A stretch of DNA of 64,000 nucleotides from contig JAIXUH010000013.1 of NCBI GenBank assembly GCA_027484145.1, forward strand, positions 62,001 through 126,000, in the 5' to 3' direction. The notes beneath the pieces are model-generated. The model saw nothing but the letters and a program-made list of their open reading frames with translations. It was not told where the DNA came from and made no database searches. This document shows positions 45,195 through 55,456 of the stretch, one piece after another. A program made the translations under genes and the position numbers. Each line of letters begins with the position of its first letter. Position 1 is the stretch's first letter. This stretch comes from Rhodobacter sp. GTDB taxonomy: Bacteria > Pseudomonadota > Alphaproteobacteria > Rhodobacterales > Rhodobacteraceae.

Positions 45195-46097
45195 TTATGA
45201 TGCGGCGGCCCATGCGCCAACGATGTAATTGGCGGTCATCAGATCAAGGTGCGCGCCGCCGCCGTTCTTGGCAATCGTGATCTCATCGGCGCTGGTACGG
45301 GTGAACCGCGCCGGATCATCATAATAGTCAGCAATGACATCAGCTTCGGTGATCGCGCCCGACGCAAGCGGTGCCACCAACTCACCGATGTGGTGCAGGG
45401 TGGTGGCGCGCGAATCGACAAACACGCGGGCTCGCGACATGGCCTCGTCATCCACCTCGCGCATGGCGGGGGTATAGGCCCCGATCAGATCAAGATGCTG
45501 GCCGGGTTGCAACCATGCGCCGCGCAGGATCGGCTCTTTCGCCATGGTCGCAGTGCAGATGATATCCGCCTGTCGCACCGCCGATTCCAGATCATCCGCC
45601 ACCGGCAGGCCCATGGCGGCGGCTGAGGCAGCCGTCCGGCTCCAGACCGTAAAGCGGGCATCGGGGAAGATGCTGGAATAAGCCTGAACCATCGACCGCG
45701 CCACGGTGCCCGCGCCCACCAGCAGGATGTTGCGTGCATCCGGGCGCGCCAGACGCCGGGCAGCCAGCAGACTGTCACCAGCGGTTTTCCATTTGGTGAC
45801 CAAGTGGAAATCGACCAGTGCCTTCAGCACCCCTGTCGCATCATCAAACAGCGTGACCGCGCCATTGACCGATGGCAGCCCCTGCGCGCCATTGCTGGGG
45901 AACACGGTGGCAACCTTGACCAATTGCCCAAGGCCATCAATCCACGCCGCGCGGTTCAGCAAGGTGTCCGTGCCACGATAGAGGAACAGGTCCTTGATCT
46001 CGGCCCTTGGCAGGCGGTGGCCCGCTTCCAGCGCGGCCATCAGGCCGGCCCATGTCAAGCTGGACTCTGCCTCTTTTCCGATGACCGTGATTGTCAC
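45195..46097 (-). CDS. Ornithine cyclodeaminase / mu-crystallin family protein
   Basis: 300 residues with the NAD fold [20 protein letters not shown] around residue 125. The family includes ornithine cyclodeaminase, alanine dehydrogenase-like and ketimine/pyrroline-2-carboxylate reductases; motifs do not decide between them. Start GTG at 46097 with GGAGG 6 bases upstream; its GTGA overlaps the HAD stop. Last gene of a transporter-HAD-OCD operon. Confidence 0.85.
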   Translation of the reverse strand: MTITVIGKEAESSLTWAGLMAALEAGHRLPRAEIKDLFLYRGTDTLLNRAAWIDGLGQLVKVATVFPSNGAQGLPSVNGAVTLFDDATGVLKALVDFHLVTKWKTAGDSLLAARRLARPDARNILLVGAGTVARSMVQAYSSIFPDARFTVWSRTAASAAAMGLPVADDLESAVRQADIICTATMAKEPILRGAWLQPGQHLDLIGAYTPAMREVDDEAMSRARVFVDSRATTLHHIGELVAPLASGAITEADVIADYYDDPARFTRTSADEITIAKNGGGAHLDLMTANYIVGAWAAAS

Positions 46098-46717
46098 AGG
46101 CCTGCCTCCGCCTTGCTGAGCAAGCCTTCGTCCACCAACCGCTGCGCCCAGCCTTGCCAGCCGGTAAAGTGGTGCACGCCCCACCCCCGTGCGGCGGCGG
46201 CGTCGATGTTTTCACGCTTGTCATCCGTAAAGATCAACTGCGCCGGCTGCAGACCGGATTCGACCTCAAGCAGCCGATAGATCTCGGGGTCCGGCTTGAT
46301 CACGCCCATCCGCGCCGACACCCAAGCGCGATCAAATTCGTTCAGGAAATCATACTGGGTCTGGGCATAGGTAAAGCTGTCGTCGCCGAAATTGGTCAGC
46401 GCAAACACAGGGATACCCTTTTGCCGCAAGGTCCGCAAAAGCGCAATCGACCCTTCGATGCGCGGGGCGGCCATCTCGATCCAATGGTGATACCACCACG
46501 AAATCTGTTCCGACCAAGCCGGATGCGCGGCGGCGTGATCCATCACCGTTTGATGGAACGGCGCCCCAGCATCGACACGCAGGTTCATCTCTTCGATGTT
46601 CGTCTCGGCAAACAGGCGGCGGCGCTCGGCCTCTCCCAGACGGGAATCGTAAAATCCTTCGGGGTTCCAATACATCAGCACATTGCCGATATCGAACACC
46701 ACTGCCTCAGGCTTCAT
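46094..46717 (-). CDS. HAD-superfamily hydrolase (class IA, YihX-like)
   Basis: 207 residues: motif I AVVFDIGNVL, motif II LTNFG near residue 106, Lys in GVIKPDPEIYRLL and motif IV FTDDKRENIDAA. Dephosphorylates a small metabolite; substrate unknown. The start overlaps the transporter by 11 bp and the end overlaps the OCD gene by 4, so the three form one coupled operon. ATG 46717 has GAAGGAGAGAC upstream. Confidence 0.88.
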   Translation of the reverse strand: MKPEAVVFDIGNVLMYWNPEGFYDSRLGEAERRRLFAETNIEEMNLRVDAGAPFHQTVMDHAAAHPAWSEQISWWYHHWIEMAAPRIEGSIALLRTLRQKGIPVFALTNFGDDSFTYAQTQYDFLNEFDRAWVSARMGVIKPDPEIYRLLEVESGLQPAQLIFTDDKRENIDAAAARGWGVHHFTGWQGWAQRLVDEGLLSKAEAGL

Positions 46718-47666
46718 GCCGTCTCTCCTTGCGTCGCGCCGTTTCGCGCCAAAGTGTATAGAGCCCTGCGCCACAGATCAGCGCAATCCCCGCCCAAGCG
46801 GTGGTATCAGGCCAAGTGCCAAAAACCATGACACCCCAGAAAATCGCCATCGGCATACCGGCATATTCAAAGGGGGCGATCAACCCTGCCTCGCATAGTC
46901 GATAGGCCTGACTAATCATCAACCCCCCAATCGAAACGGAAAGGCCCGTGGCCAGAAACGCGGGCCAATCGTGCATGGGTGGCCAGACCCACGGGCGGAA
47001 CAAAAAGGCCAGAGAGGCATCGGGTGACCCCGCATAGCGCCCGTCACCCGCGACGACGCCCATGGTAATGCTGACCACGACAAAGCCGATCTGCACATAG
47101 AAATTCAGCGCAAAGGCGGATTCGGTGTCGCGCATCCGCCGGGTCATCATGTGGCTCAGCGCATAGCACAGGGCCGACAGCACCACGAACAGCGCGGCGG
47201 TCTGGATCATGCCCGCACCGGGGCGCAGCATGACGATCACGCCCAGCATTCCCACACAAACGGCGGCCCAGCGTCGCGGCCCCACGGTTTCGCGCAGCAA
47301 AAGCACCGACAGCAGCGTGACGAACAGCGGGCTGACATAAGCCACGGCCACCGCATCGGCCAAGGGCATGGCGGCAAGTGCCAGAAAGTAGCTGGCGTTG
47401 GAAACAACCACGATGCAGACGCGCAGCAAATGGTCCCACGGGCGGCGGGTGACCAGTTGCGCAAACCCCGTGCCCGAGAAATGGATGATGACCGCCAGCG
47501 AGGCAAAGCCGATCAGTGCCCGGATCAGGATGACCTGATGCAGCGGGTAGTCCCCCGACAGGAACTTGATCGCGACATCATTCACCGACAGCGCGACAGA
47601 ACCGCCAAGGGCCAGCAGGATGCCGGTCAGAACAGTTTTTCGCGCAGCTTCGGGGGAGACAGACAT
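46707..47666 (-). CDS. EamA-family (DMT) transporter
   Basis: 319 residues with about ten helices (AVALSVNDVAIKFLSGDYPL start, LADAVAVAYVSPLFVTLLSV in the middle). First gene of the operon with the HAD hydrolase and the cyclodeaminase-like protein; it may move the amino acid or imino acid that these process. It differs from the tandem pair upstream. Confidence 0.85.
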   Translation of the reverse strand: MSVSPEAARKTVLTGILLALGGSVALSVNDVAIKFLSGDYPLHQVILIRALIGFASLAVIIHFSGTGFAQLVTRRPWDHLLRVCIVVVSNASYFLALAAMPLADAVAVAYVSPLFVTLLSVLLLRETVGPRRWAAVCVGMLGVIVMLRPGAGMIQTAALFVVLSALCYALSHMMTRRMRDTESAFALNFYVQIGFVVVSITMGVVAGDGRYAGSPDASLAFLFRPWVWPPMHDWPAFLATGLSVSIGGLMISQAYRLCEAGLIAPFEYAGMPMAIFWGVMVFGTWPDTTAWAGIALICGAGLYTLWRETARRKERRHEA

Positions 47667-47729
47667 GCCGCCAGATCACCCCTCGCGGCGCGACAAATCT
47701 GTTCCAGCCCCGACACTTTGGTGACGACT

Positions 47730-48179
47730 TCAGCCCTTGGCCTGCCGCACGACGCGGTCCAGCACATCCAGAAACCGTGACCTGTCGGCCTTGGAATAGG
47801 GTCGCCCGCCGCCCTGTCGAAACGGGTCAGCGCTGCGCAGATCGGCCATCAGGTCGCGCGTGGCCAGCACCATGCCGATGTTGGCCGTGGTCAGTTCCTC
47901 GCCATTGTGCTTGACCACTCGCGCGCCCGCCGCCACGCATTTCGCGGCCAAGGGAATGTCACCCGTCACCACCACATCACCGGGGCCACATTCGGCGGCA
48001 ATCCACTTGTCCGCCTCATCCGGCCCGGCGGCCACGAACACGCTTTCCACCAGCGGGTTGGCAGAAGGGCGGATGCCGCCATTCGACACCATCAGCACCC
48101 GCACGCCATGGCGGGTGGCCACACGCTCGGCCTCGGCCTTCACCGGGCAGGCATCAGCGTCGATGAAGATCTTAGCCAT
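47730..48179 (-). CDS. YaiI/YqxD (DUF188) family protein
   Basis: 149 residues starting [20 protein letters not shown], with [16 protein letters not shown] and [20 protein letters not shown], the PIN-like DUF188 family of unknown function. The ATG lies inside the 3' end of the S-formylglutathione hydrolase gene (8-bp overlap), so it is the last gene of that operon. Confidence 0.88.
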   Translation of the reverse strand: MAKIFIDADACPVKAEAERVATRHGVRVLMVSNGGIRPSANPLVESVFVAAGPDEADKWIAAECGPGDVVVTGDIPLAAKCVAAGARVVKHNGEELTTANIGMVLATRDLMADLRSADPFRQGGGRPYSKADRSRFLDVLDRVVRQAKG

Positions 48180-49002
48180 ACAGTGCCTTGGCGTGGAACG
48201 CGATGTGCTCTTCCATAAAGGTCGCCACGAAGAAATAGCTGTGGTCATAGCCCTTTTGCATGCGGAACGCTCCGCCCTGCCGCCGCGCGGCCATGGCTTC
48301 GGCCAGGGCTTCCGGCTTTAGGAGATCAAGGAACTGGTCCTGCGCGCCCTGATCCACCAGCACCGGCCCGTCAAAGCCGCGCTTGCGCATCAGAAGCGTG
48401 GCGTCATGCGGCGCCCATGTGGCCTCATCCGCCCCCAGATAGGCCGTAAACTGCTTGCGGCCCCAGTCGCTGGTGGTGGGGTTGCAGATCGGCGCAAAGG
48501 CCGAGGCCGACCGGAAGCGGCCCGGAAAGCTCATGGCGATGGTCAGCGCGCCATGCCCGCCCATGGAATGCCCGGTGATGGCCTGCGCCTCTTCGGCCAA
48601 GGGAAAGGCGTTGAACAACAGGCGCGGCAATTCGTCGGTCACATAATCCCACATCCGGAAATGCGGGGCCCATGGCTTTTGCGTGGCGTTCACATAGAAC
48701 CCCGCGCCCTGCCCCAGATCAAAGGCCGGATCGTTGGCCACCCCGTCACCGCGCGGCGACGTATCGGGAAACACCAGCGCTACGCCCGCCTCGGCCGCCC
48801 AGCGCTGTGCGCCGGATTTGACCATGGCGTTTTCATGCGTGCAGGTCAGCCCCGACAGATACCAGATCAGCGGCACAGGCCCGTCTTCGGCCCCTTCCGG
48901 CAGGAACAGGCCAAAGGTCATTTCTCCGCCGGTTGCCACCGAAGCGTGCGAGTAAACCCCCTGCACTCCACCAAAGCACCGGTTTTCGGATACGGTTTTC
49001 AT
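48172..49002 (-). CDS. fghA: S-formylglutathione hydrolase
   Basis: Hydrolyses S-formylglutathione to formate and glutathione, the last step of glutathione-dependent formaldehyde detoxification. 276 residues; Ser nucleophile in [13 protein letters not shown], oxyanion/early motif [16 protein letters not shown]. Three ATG codons occur in tandem (49008, 49005, 49002); the last has the best spacing to GGGGG. Overlaps or abuts the upstream transporter. The partner glutathione-dependent alcohol dehydrogenase is not here. Confidence 0.93.
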   Translation of the reverse strand: MKTVSENRCFGGVQGVYSHASVATGGEMTFGLFLPEGAEDGPVPLIWYLSGLTCTHENAMVKSGAQRWAAEAGVALVFPDTSPRGDGVANDPAFDLGQGAGFYVNATQKPWAPHFRMWDYVTDELPRLLFNAFPLAEEAQAITGHSMGGHGALTIAMSFPGRFRSASAFAPICNPTTSDWGRKQFTAYLGADEATWAPHDATLLMRKRGFDGPVLVDQGAQDQFLDLLKPEALAEAMAARRQGGAFRMQKGYDHSYFFVATFMEEHIAFHAKALYG

Positions 49003-49004
49003 CA

Positions 49005-49934
49005 TCATCCCCCTGTCACCATGGCCACCACCGCCGTTACGGTCAGCACACTGGCCGCCGTTGACAGCAGGATCGCCGTTGAAACCCGCTGCGGCGCGAC
49101 ACCATAGTGCGCCGCCAGAATATAGACATTGCCCGCCACAGGCAGCGCCGCCGCCGCAATCATCACCCCTGCCGCATAGGGCGCGACCGGAAACAGCACA
49201 AGCGCAGCAAAGGCCACCGCCGCCGGATGCAACACCAGCTTGGCAAAGGCAAGCCATGCCGCCACCTGCACCCGTTCGGCATTGCGCCCGGCCAGTGAGG
49301 CGCCAATGGCGAACAGCGCCCCAGGCGTGGCCGCCGCCCCCAGCGTGCCCAGAAACGCGTTCACCGGGGCGGGCACCTGCCATCCGGTCGCCCCCCAGAC
49401 CAGCCCCAGCACGATGGACACGATCATGGGGTTCTTCACCAACCCAACCGCCAGCACGCGAAAGATACCAAGGCTCATCCGCCCCTGACGCACCCCGGTG
49501 ATGATCAGCGTGATCGCGGAGGAAAACACGATGAGATCAATGGCCAGCACCAGAAGAACCGGCCCCGCCGCATCGGGCCCTAACAGCAGAACCAGCATCG
49601 GCACGCCCAGAAAACCCACGTTACCAATCACGGCGCATTGCGCCTCGACCGCCGCCTCTTCGACCGTCGTGCCCCGCCACAGCGCAACCGCCGTGGCAAG
49701 GGCATAGACAAGGCCACAGGCCAGCAAATAGGCAAAGACAAAGTTCCAGTCGAAGATTTCGCCTAAAGACAGGTTTGCGGCAAAACGGAACAACATGGCC
49801 GACAGCGCAAAGTAAAACACAAATCGGGTCAGGGCAGTCGTCGCATCCACCCCGAAAAAACCAGTTCTGCCAGCCACATAGCCCACGCCAATCAGGGCGA
49901 AGAATGGCAGGGTTTCCAGAAGGATGGGCAGCAT
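49005..49934 (-). CDS. AEC-family permease
   Basis: 309 residues with about ten helices of the auxin efflux carrier family (PFFALIGVGYVAGRTGFFG start, ALFAIGASLAGRN in the second half). Bacterial members carry organic acids or amino acids. First gene of an operon with fghA and the YaiI-like gene; no direct link to formaldehyde is evident. Confidence 0.85.
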   Translation of the reverse strand: MLPILLETLPFFALIGVGYVAGRTGFFGVDATTALTRFVFYFALSAMLFRFAANLSLGEIFDWNFVFAYLLACGLVYALATAVALWRGTTVEEAAVEAQCAVIGNVGFLGVPMLVLLLGPDAAGPVLLVLAIDLIVFSSAITLIITGVRQGRMSLGIFRVLAVGLVKNPMIVSIVLGLVWGATGWQVPAPVNAFLGTLGAAATPGALFAIGASLAGRNAERVQVAAWLAFAKLVLHPAAVAFAALVLFPVAPYAAGVMIAAAALPVAGNVYILAAHYGVAPQRVSTAILLSTAASVLTVTAVVAMVTGG

Positions 49935-50029
49935 CAGCGGGCTTTCGCAGGCATTCGACTGACCGTTTCATGCAACGCAGGGGGATGCAAGAAGGCTGGT
50001 CGCGAAACCCGTCAGGGCCTTGTGCGGGC

Positions 50030-50404
50030 CTAGCCCATGGTTTCAAGGCAATGCCGCCGGAACGCCCGTTTCAGCATGTCCAGTTCCTGGCGCAGCAGGT
50101 CCACCTCGGCGCGCAGATCGTCTTCCATCGCCACGCCGGTGATGATGGTGAAGTGGGCCAAAGCCTCGGTCGTACCCTGTTCGCGGATCAGAAAAGTCTG
50201 CACGCCCTCGGTCAGCACATCGGCCGGAATCGGCACGCTGACGGCCCAGTCTCCCGGGCTGCCGGGCACGGCTTCGGCTGTCACGCCGGGGATCAGGCGT
50301 TCCAGCAGCACCACCTCCAGCTTGGGCTGGCCATCGACCCCGGTCATCAGGCCTTCCCAGACACCAGCCCGGATACGGGTTTTCGTCAGTCGCTTTTCGG
50401 CCAT
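50030..50404 (-). CDS. Conserved hypothetical protein
   Basis: 124 residues, not recognised. No signal or membrane helix. A beta-rich middle (RLIPGVTAEAVPGSPGDWAV, GVQTFLIREQGTTEALAHFT) is followed by a C-terminal helix (DDLRAEVDLLRQELDMLKRA) with heptad spacing, so it probably forms a coiled coil. It follows the 257-residue gene by 7 bp and is surely co-transcribed. Confidence 0.7.
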   Translation of the reverse strand: MAEKRLTKTRIRAGVWEGLMTGVDGQPKLEVVLLERLIPGVTAEAVPGSPGDWAVSVPIPADVLTEGVQTFLIREQGTTEALAHFTIITGVAMEDDLRAEVDLLRQELDMLKRAFRRHCLETMG

Positions 50405-50411
50405 ATCGCCC

Positions 50412-51185
50412 TCATACCTCGGCGCGCGGGCGGCGGCTGAACGTCACATCCCGCAGGATGATCTGGTTCATCTGCGGACCCTCAAAAATCAGGTCCACCC
50501 ACAACCGCTCCACCCGCTTTTCATTGACCTTGGTATAGGCAAGGTCAAACTCGACCATCACCTCTTCGTCGCCAAGGGGAAGTTCGCGCACAATCTGTTC
50601 AACGTTCGGGCCATGCTTGATGTTCAGCCGGGCAAAGATCTCCAGCGGCTTTTCCATCTCGACGATCACGTCCAGCCGAATCAGATGACGCAGTTTCAGG
50701 CCGCGCGCCGCCTCGGCTGGCAGGTCCAGCACAAGGCTGAGGAACGACCCGTCAAAACGGAACACGTCCATGCGAAAGCCAAAGGGCGCAAGGTCCGCCT
50801 CACGCGTGTTGCGGATCTGGCGCACGGTCAGTTCGCTGCGGCGGCAATCGTGAAACACGGTGGCCCCGTCGCACACAGGCGCACGCCCCGGAACGCTGGA
50901 AAAGCCGGGCACAGGGATAGGCCCTTTCCACAGGTCGGGGCGCCATGACCAATCGGTGCCGATGGGTTTGCGAATGGCGTTCGACCCGATGATCGGCAGG
51001 GCAAGGCGGTGTTCGGCCTGATGGATCACGCGATCCAGTTCCCGACGGATCGCACGCGCCCGTCCGCGTAGACCGCGCAAGGCATCAAGGTCCATCGTCG
51101 TGGCTTTTTCGGCCAGCACGCCCCAGCGACGCTGGACCCGCCGCTGCATCACCCGATCCAGAAAATCGTCAAACCTGCCCGCCAT
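50412..51185 (-). CDS. Conserved hypothetical protein, DUF6478-like
   Basis: 257 residues, no membrane segment. Contains KATTMDLDALRGLRGRARAI, the polar segment NAIRKPIGTDWSWRPDLWKG and the beta-rich LVLDLPAEAARGLKLRHLIR; it resembles the DUF6478 family as I recall it, restricted to Rhodobacteraceae and without known function. Paired with the 124-residue gene downstream. Confidence 0.65.
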   Translation of the reverse strand: MAGRFDDFLDRVMQRRVQRRWGVLAEKATTMDLDALRGLRGRARAIRRELDRVIHQAEHRLALPIIGSNAIRKPIGTDWSWRPDLWKGPIPVPGFSSVPGRAPVCDGATVFHDCRRSELTVRQIRNTREADLAPFGFRMDVFRFDGSFLSLVLDLPAEAARGLKLRHLIRLDVIVEMEKPLEIFARLNIKHGPNVEQIVRELPLGDEEVMVEFDLAYTKVNEKRVERLWVDLIFEGPQMNQIILRDVTFSRRPRAEV

Positions 51186-51309
51186 GTACCTTCCAGGATA
51201 TCAATCCCGCCCATCCATGCCGATTGTTGAACGCATGGAAACGATTCGTTTATTGCCGGAAAAGGCTTAAGACTCCACCCCCTTGCAAGAATCGTGCCGC
51301 AAGGACGGT

Positions 51310-51891
51310 TCAGCGGTTGGCCCGGACAAGGGCCGCCGCGGTATTTTCCACCAGTTTGCGGCCCCGGCTTTCCGGCAGATCCGGCCCGGTGGCGCTGACA
51401 CTGACCAGACGCCCGGCCAAGGGGATCATGCCGCGCCAATAGACCCCTTCGCGGCGATCCTCGATACGCATCAGAAACACCTTGCCTGACATCAGCGCCG
51501 TCCCGACCGTGACGTCGCCGGCCCTGCCGCGACGGCTGAGCGTTGCGCGCCCGGTGTCCGATGCGAAAAAGCGCGCCACTTCGGCCCCGCCTGCCGCCAT
51601 GACGCCACCGCTGCCAGACCGGCCCACCACCACCGTCACGACGGCGGGTTGTTCGGTGCTGTCGGCAGAGCAGCGGCCAAGCAGCACCACGGCGCTGTCA
51701 TCAGCCTGCTGCACGGTCTGCGGATCCGGGCAATAGCCTCGCGGACCTGTCACCTTCAACGCGCCATCCAGCACCGCGATGGGCGCGGCGGGGGCAATCA
51801 ACGACAAGGCCTTTGTGGCCGCCCCCGGCTGACAGGCGCACAGGCCCATCAGCGCGGCGGCGGTCAGCGCCTTACTGGTCCATGTAGACAT
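51310..51891 (-). CDS. Putative exported lipoprotein downstream of ilvD
   Basis: 193 residues with an N-terminal signal ([17 protein letters not shown]) that fits a lipobox at LCAC. The mature part contains [20 protein letters not shown] and [20 protein letters not shown], beta-rich, not recognised. The ATG at 51891 lies within the last codons of ilvD (20-bp overlap), so it is translated with it. Role unknown; the link to ilvD is probably only positional. Confidence 0.65.
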   Translation of the reverse strand: MSTWTSKALTAAALMGLCACQPGAATKALSLIAPAAPIAVLDGALKVTGPRGYCPDPQTVQQADDSAVVLLGRCSADSTEQPAVVTVVVGRSGSGGVMAAGGAEVARFFASDTGRATLSRRGRAGDVTVGTALMSGKVFLMRIEDRREGVYWRGMIPLAGRLVSVSATGPDLPESRGRKLVENTAAALVRANR

Positions 51892-53608
51892 GACGCTCCG
51901 CCTTGGCACCGGGGTGCGTCACGGCCCCATAGCGGGCACCGCCCACCAGTTTGACGAACTTGTAAATCGCGCCGGTCGTGTATTGCGTCGGGCGCGGGCC
52001 TTTCCATTCGGTCTTGCGCTTGGCCAGTTCCTCATCGGACAGGGCCACCGACAACTCGCCCGTCAGGGCGTTCAGCGTGATCATATCGCCATTTTTCAGC
52101 AGCGCGATCGGGCCACCATGCGCGGCTTCGGGGCCGACGTGGCCCACGCAGAACCCGCGGGTTGCGCCCGAAAAACGGCCGTCGGTGATCAGCGCCACCT
52201 TCTTGCCCATGCCCTGCCCCGACAGTGCGGCGGTGGTCGACAGCATCTCGCGCATCCCCGGCCCGCCTGCAGGGCCTTCGTTGCGGATCACGATGACCTC
52301 GCCTTCCTTGTATTCGCGGGCCTTGACGGCGGCAAAGGCATCTTCTTCACACTCGAACACACGGGCGGGGCCGGTAAACACCTGCTCGGCCTCGCTCATG
52401 CCCGCGACTTTCACAATCGCGCCATCGGGGGCAAGGTTGCCCTTCAGGCCCACGACGCCACCGGTCTTGGTGATCGGGGTTTCCACCGGATAGATCACGC
52501 GGCCATCGGCCACGCCGGTGATTTCCTCAAGGCTTTCACCAATGGTCTTGCCGCTGGCTGTCATGCAATCAAGGTGCATCAGGCCCGCCTTGGCCAGTTC
52601 CTTCATCACGACCGGAACGCCACCCACCTCATAGAGGTCTTTGGCGACGTATTTTCCGCCCGGACGCAGGTCAACGAAATAGGGCGTGTCGCGCATGATG
52701 TCGGTCACGTCGAAAAGGTCGAAATCAATGCCTGCCTCATGTGCAATCGCGGGCAGATGCAGCGCAGCGTTGGTCGAACCGCCTGTGCAGGCCACCACGC
52801 GGGCGGCATTTTCCAGCGATTTGCGGGTGACGACATCACGCGCACGGATGTTCTTTTCGATCAGGTGCATGACGGCCACGCCCGATGCCTCGCCATACTG
52901 GTCGCGCGATTCATAAGGGGCCGGGGCACCGGACGAATTCAGCAGCGCAAGGCCGATGGCTTCGGACACGCAGGCCATGGTGTTGGCGGTGTATTGGGCG
53001 CCGCATGCGCCGGACGACGGGCAGGCCACGCGCTCCATGATCTCAAGCTCGGCGTCCGACAGGTTGCCCGCCTGATGCTTGCCCACGGCTTCGAACATAT
53101 CCTGCACGGTGATATCCTGGCCCTTATAGCGGCCAGGGAGGATCGATCCGCCGTAAATGAACACCGACGGCACGTTCAGGCGCACCATCGCCATCATCAT
53201 GCCCGGCAGCGACTTGTCGCAGCCGGCAAGGCCCACCAGCGCGTCATAGCAATGCCCGCGCATCGTCAGTTCCACCGTATCGGCAATCGCATCGCGCGAG
53301 GCGAGCGAAGAGCGCATCCCTTCATGCCCCATGGCGATGCCGTCGGTTACGGTGATCGTCGTGAATTCGCGCGGGGTGCCGCCACCCTTTTTCACGCCAT
53401 GCTTCACGATCTGCGCCTGACGGTTCAGCGCGATGTTGCAAGGTGCGGCTTCGTTCCAGCAGGTCGCCACGCCCACCCATGGCTGATGAATCTCTTCCTC
53501 GGTGATGCCCATGGCGTAGAAATAGCTGCGATGCGGGGCGCGTGCGGGCCCTTCGGTCACATGGCGGCTGGGAAGTTTCGATTTGTCGAAGCGCTGGTTC
53601 GTGCTCAT
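51872..53608 (-). CDS. ilvD: Dihydroxy-acid dehydratase
   Basis: 578 residues. Dehydrates dihydroxy-isovalerate and methylvalerate for valine, leucine and isoleucine synthesis. Fe-S Cys residues lie in [23 protein letters not shown] and [17 protein letters not shown]. The ATG at 53608 has GGGAGGAT upstream; a longer frame reaches 53710 but is not family-like. Fits with leuBCD in this window as a scattered branched-chain amino acid set. Confidence 0.97.
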   Translation of the reverse strand: MSTNQRFDKSKLPSRHVTEGPARAPHRSYFYAMGITEEEIHQPWVGVATCWNEAAPCNIALNRQAQIVKHGVKKGGGTPREFTTITVTDGIAMGHEGMRSSLASRDAIADTVELTMRGHCYDALVGLAGCDKSLPGMMMAMVRLNVPSVFIYGGSILPGRYKGQDITVQDMFEAVGKHQAGNLSDAELEIMERVACPSSGACGAQYTANTMACVSEAIGLALLNSSGAPAPYESRDQYGEASGVAVMHLIEKNIRARDVVTRKSLENAARVVACTGGSTNAALHLPAIAHEAGIDFDLFDVTDIMRDTPYFVDLRPGGKYVAKDLYEVGGVPVVMKELAKAGLMHLDCMTASGKTIGESLEEITGVADGRVIYPVETPITKTGGVVGLKGNLAPDGAIVKVAGMSEAEQVFTGPARVFECEEDAFAAVKAREYKEGEVIVIRNEGPAGGPGMREMLSTTAALSGQGMGKKVALITDGRFSGATRGFCVGHVGPEAAHGGPIALLKNGDMITLNALTGELSVALSDEELAKRKTEWKGPRPTQYTTGAIYKFVKLVGGARYGAVTHPGAKAERHVYMDQ

Positions 53609-53757
53609 GGGCTTATCCTCCCGGAAAACTGGCTGGGAACGGGATAATGGCCAACCGGTTCGGGAGCAAGCCGGGAAAGAGTTTGCGGCAGCAAAGGCAG
53701 AGGTTTGCACAGCCGATCAGGGCTGGCATCCGCGCCGCAACGGGATAGTCTGCCGCC

Positions 53758-54489
53758 ATGAGTCAAAGCCCGCAAAACCGCATTGCCGCGATTGATCTGG
53801 CCCGCACCGTGGCCTTGGCCTGCATGGTGGTGTTCCACCTGACGTTTGACTTGATGCTGTTTGGCCATGTGCCGCCCGGCACCGTATTTGCTGGACCTTG
53901 GCCATGGTTCGCGCGGGGCATTGCCTCCAGCTTTCTGTTCCTGGCCGGGGTTTCCTTGTGGCTGGCGCATGGGCAGGGCATTCGTTGGCCCGCGTTCTGG
54001 CGGCGTTTTGCCACCGTGTCGGGGGCGGCGGTTCTGGTGACCGTAGCCACGTTCTATGGCATGGGCGAACAGTTCATCCGCTGGGGCATCTTGCACGCCA
54101 TTGCAGCGGGCAGCCTGATCGGGCTGGCCTTTCTGCGCCTGCCAACGATCCTGACCATTGCCGTGGCCGCCGCCGCCTTTGCCGCACCGCATTACCTGCG
54201 CGCGCCCATGTTTGACGGGGTGGAATGGATCTGGCTGGGGTTGTCCACCACCATACCACCGATGATGGACTATGAACCGCTGCTGCCATGGCTGTGCCCT
54301 GTGCTGCTGGGCATTGCATTTGCAAGACTGCTGGAACGCGTCGGATGGTGGGATGGTTTGCGGCTATGGCAGCCCATGGGCCTTGGCCGCGCCCTGACAT
54401 GGCCGGGGCGGCACAGCCTTGCCATTTATCTGATCCACCAGCCGATGCTGTTTGGCGCGGTCTGGGCCTATACCGTTCTGGGGACATGA
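53758..54489 (+). CDS. DUF1624 / heparan-alpha-glucosaminide N-acetyltransferase-like membrane protein
   Basis: 243 residues with about seven helices. RIAAIDLARTVALACMVVFH is the typical first helix with Asp and His of this acetyltransferase-like family, and GRHSLAIYLIHQPMLFGAVW the last. Eukaryotic relatives acetylate terminal glucosamine; the bacterial substrate is unknown. It is 3 bp before the M23 gene and co-transcribed. Confidence 0.82.
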   Translation: MSQSPQNRIAAIDLARTVALACMVVFHLTFDLMLFGHVPPGTVFAGPWPWFARGIASSFLFLAGVSLWLAHGQGIRWPAFWRRFATVSGAAVLVTVATFYGMGEQFIRWGILHAIAAGSLIGLAFLRLPTILTIAVAAAAFAAPHYLRAPMFDGVEWIWLGLSTTIPPMMDYEPLLPWLCPVLLGIAFARLLERVGWWDGLRLWQPMGLGRALTWPGRHSLAIYLIHQPMLFGAVWAYTVLGT

Positions 54490-54492
54490 AAC

Positions 54493-55362
54493 GTGATTGC
54501 AGCCTTGCCCGCCGTGCCTGACCTTTATGCCGCCCTGCGCCAATCGGGCGTTGCCCCCGATGATCTGCCTGCGCTGATCACCGCCTGTGACCAACACACG
54601 GCAGACCGCCTGCGCGCGGCGGATCAGGGGCTTTTGCGCGCCATTCTGCGGGCGGGTCAGGGTGGCCCTGCCATTGCAACGGCGCCTGCCATCGTGAACC
54701 ACCTGCGTGCAGCGGCCCATGCCCCGCTATTTCAGCCCGATGTTGCCACCAGTCGCACGCTGGCCCTGCTGACCAACGATGAGCATCCCGATATGCCGCC
54801 GTTTTCCGACCGGGCCTTTGACGCATGGTTCGCCGCGCGAAATGTGCCCTACGGCATCGGCACCTATGGCGAGGATCGGTCGGTCTACCGCACAGCCCAG
54901 TTTGCCGATGCCACCAGCCCCGAACGGCGCACCCGCCATCTCGGCATCGACGTGTTCGCCCCGGCGGGAACGCCCGTCTTTGCGCCGCTGCCTGGTCGCG
55001 TGCGGCACGTCACCTATAACGCCGACCCGCTGGATTACGGCCATACCCTGATTCTGGAGCATGAGGCCGGGGGCGTGCCGTTCTTTACGCTTTACGGGCA
55101 CCTTGGCGGCAGTCTGCCGCGGCTTGTGCAACCGGGGCAAAGGGTAGAGCCTGGGCAATTGATCGCCCATCTGGGTGACTGGCCGGAAAATGGGGGCTGG
55201 GCACCGCATATCCACTTTCAGATCATGACGGATATGCTGGCCCAAACAGGCGGCAACTTTTTCGGCGTGGGCCATTCCAGCCTGCGGGATGTCTGGCAGG
55301 CCATCTGCCCTGATCCAAACCTGATCCTTCGGTTGCCGGACAGCGCCTTTCGCCTGCCCTAG
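54493..55362 (+). CDS. M23-family peptidase domain protein without signal peptide
   Basis: 289 residues, start GTG at 54493 immediately after the DUF1624 gene. A helical N-terminal region (1-105) precedes the LytM-like fold: His149 and Asp153 in RHLGIDVFAPAGTP, His239 and His241 in APHIHFQI, a complete zinc set. Family members usually cut peptidoglycan outside the membrane, but no signal peptide or anchor is visible, so it may act inside or use another route. Confidence 0.82.
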   Translation: MIAALPAVPDLYAALRQSGVAPDDLPALITACDQHTADRLRAADQGLLRAILRAGQGGPAIATAPAIVNHLRAAAHAPLFQPDVATSRTLALLTNDEHPDMPPFSDRAFDAWFAARNVPYGIGTYGEDRSVYRTAQFADATSPERRTRHLGIDVFAPAGTPVFAPLPGRVRHVTYNADPLDYGHTLILEHEAGGVPFFTLYGHLGGSLPRLVQPGQRVEPGQLIAHLGDWPENGGWAPHIHFQIMTDMLAQTGGNFFGVGHSSLRDVWQAICPDPNLILRLPDSAFRLP

Positions 55363-55456
55363 GGTGACATGCTGCCGAATCCGGTGGTTCGGATTGCATT
55401 TCGCGCCCTACGCCTCTATCTGAAGGCATCTGCCGGAACCAGAAAGGCCCGCCCGC

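Noticed and set aside
51890-53647. 585-codon open frame on the plus strand
   Set aside because: It is entirely antisense to ilvD; the protein is rich in His, Arg and Ala with no family likeness, as expected for the shadow of a GC-rich gene.
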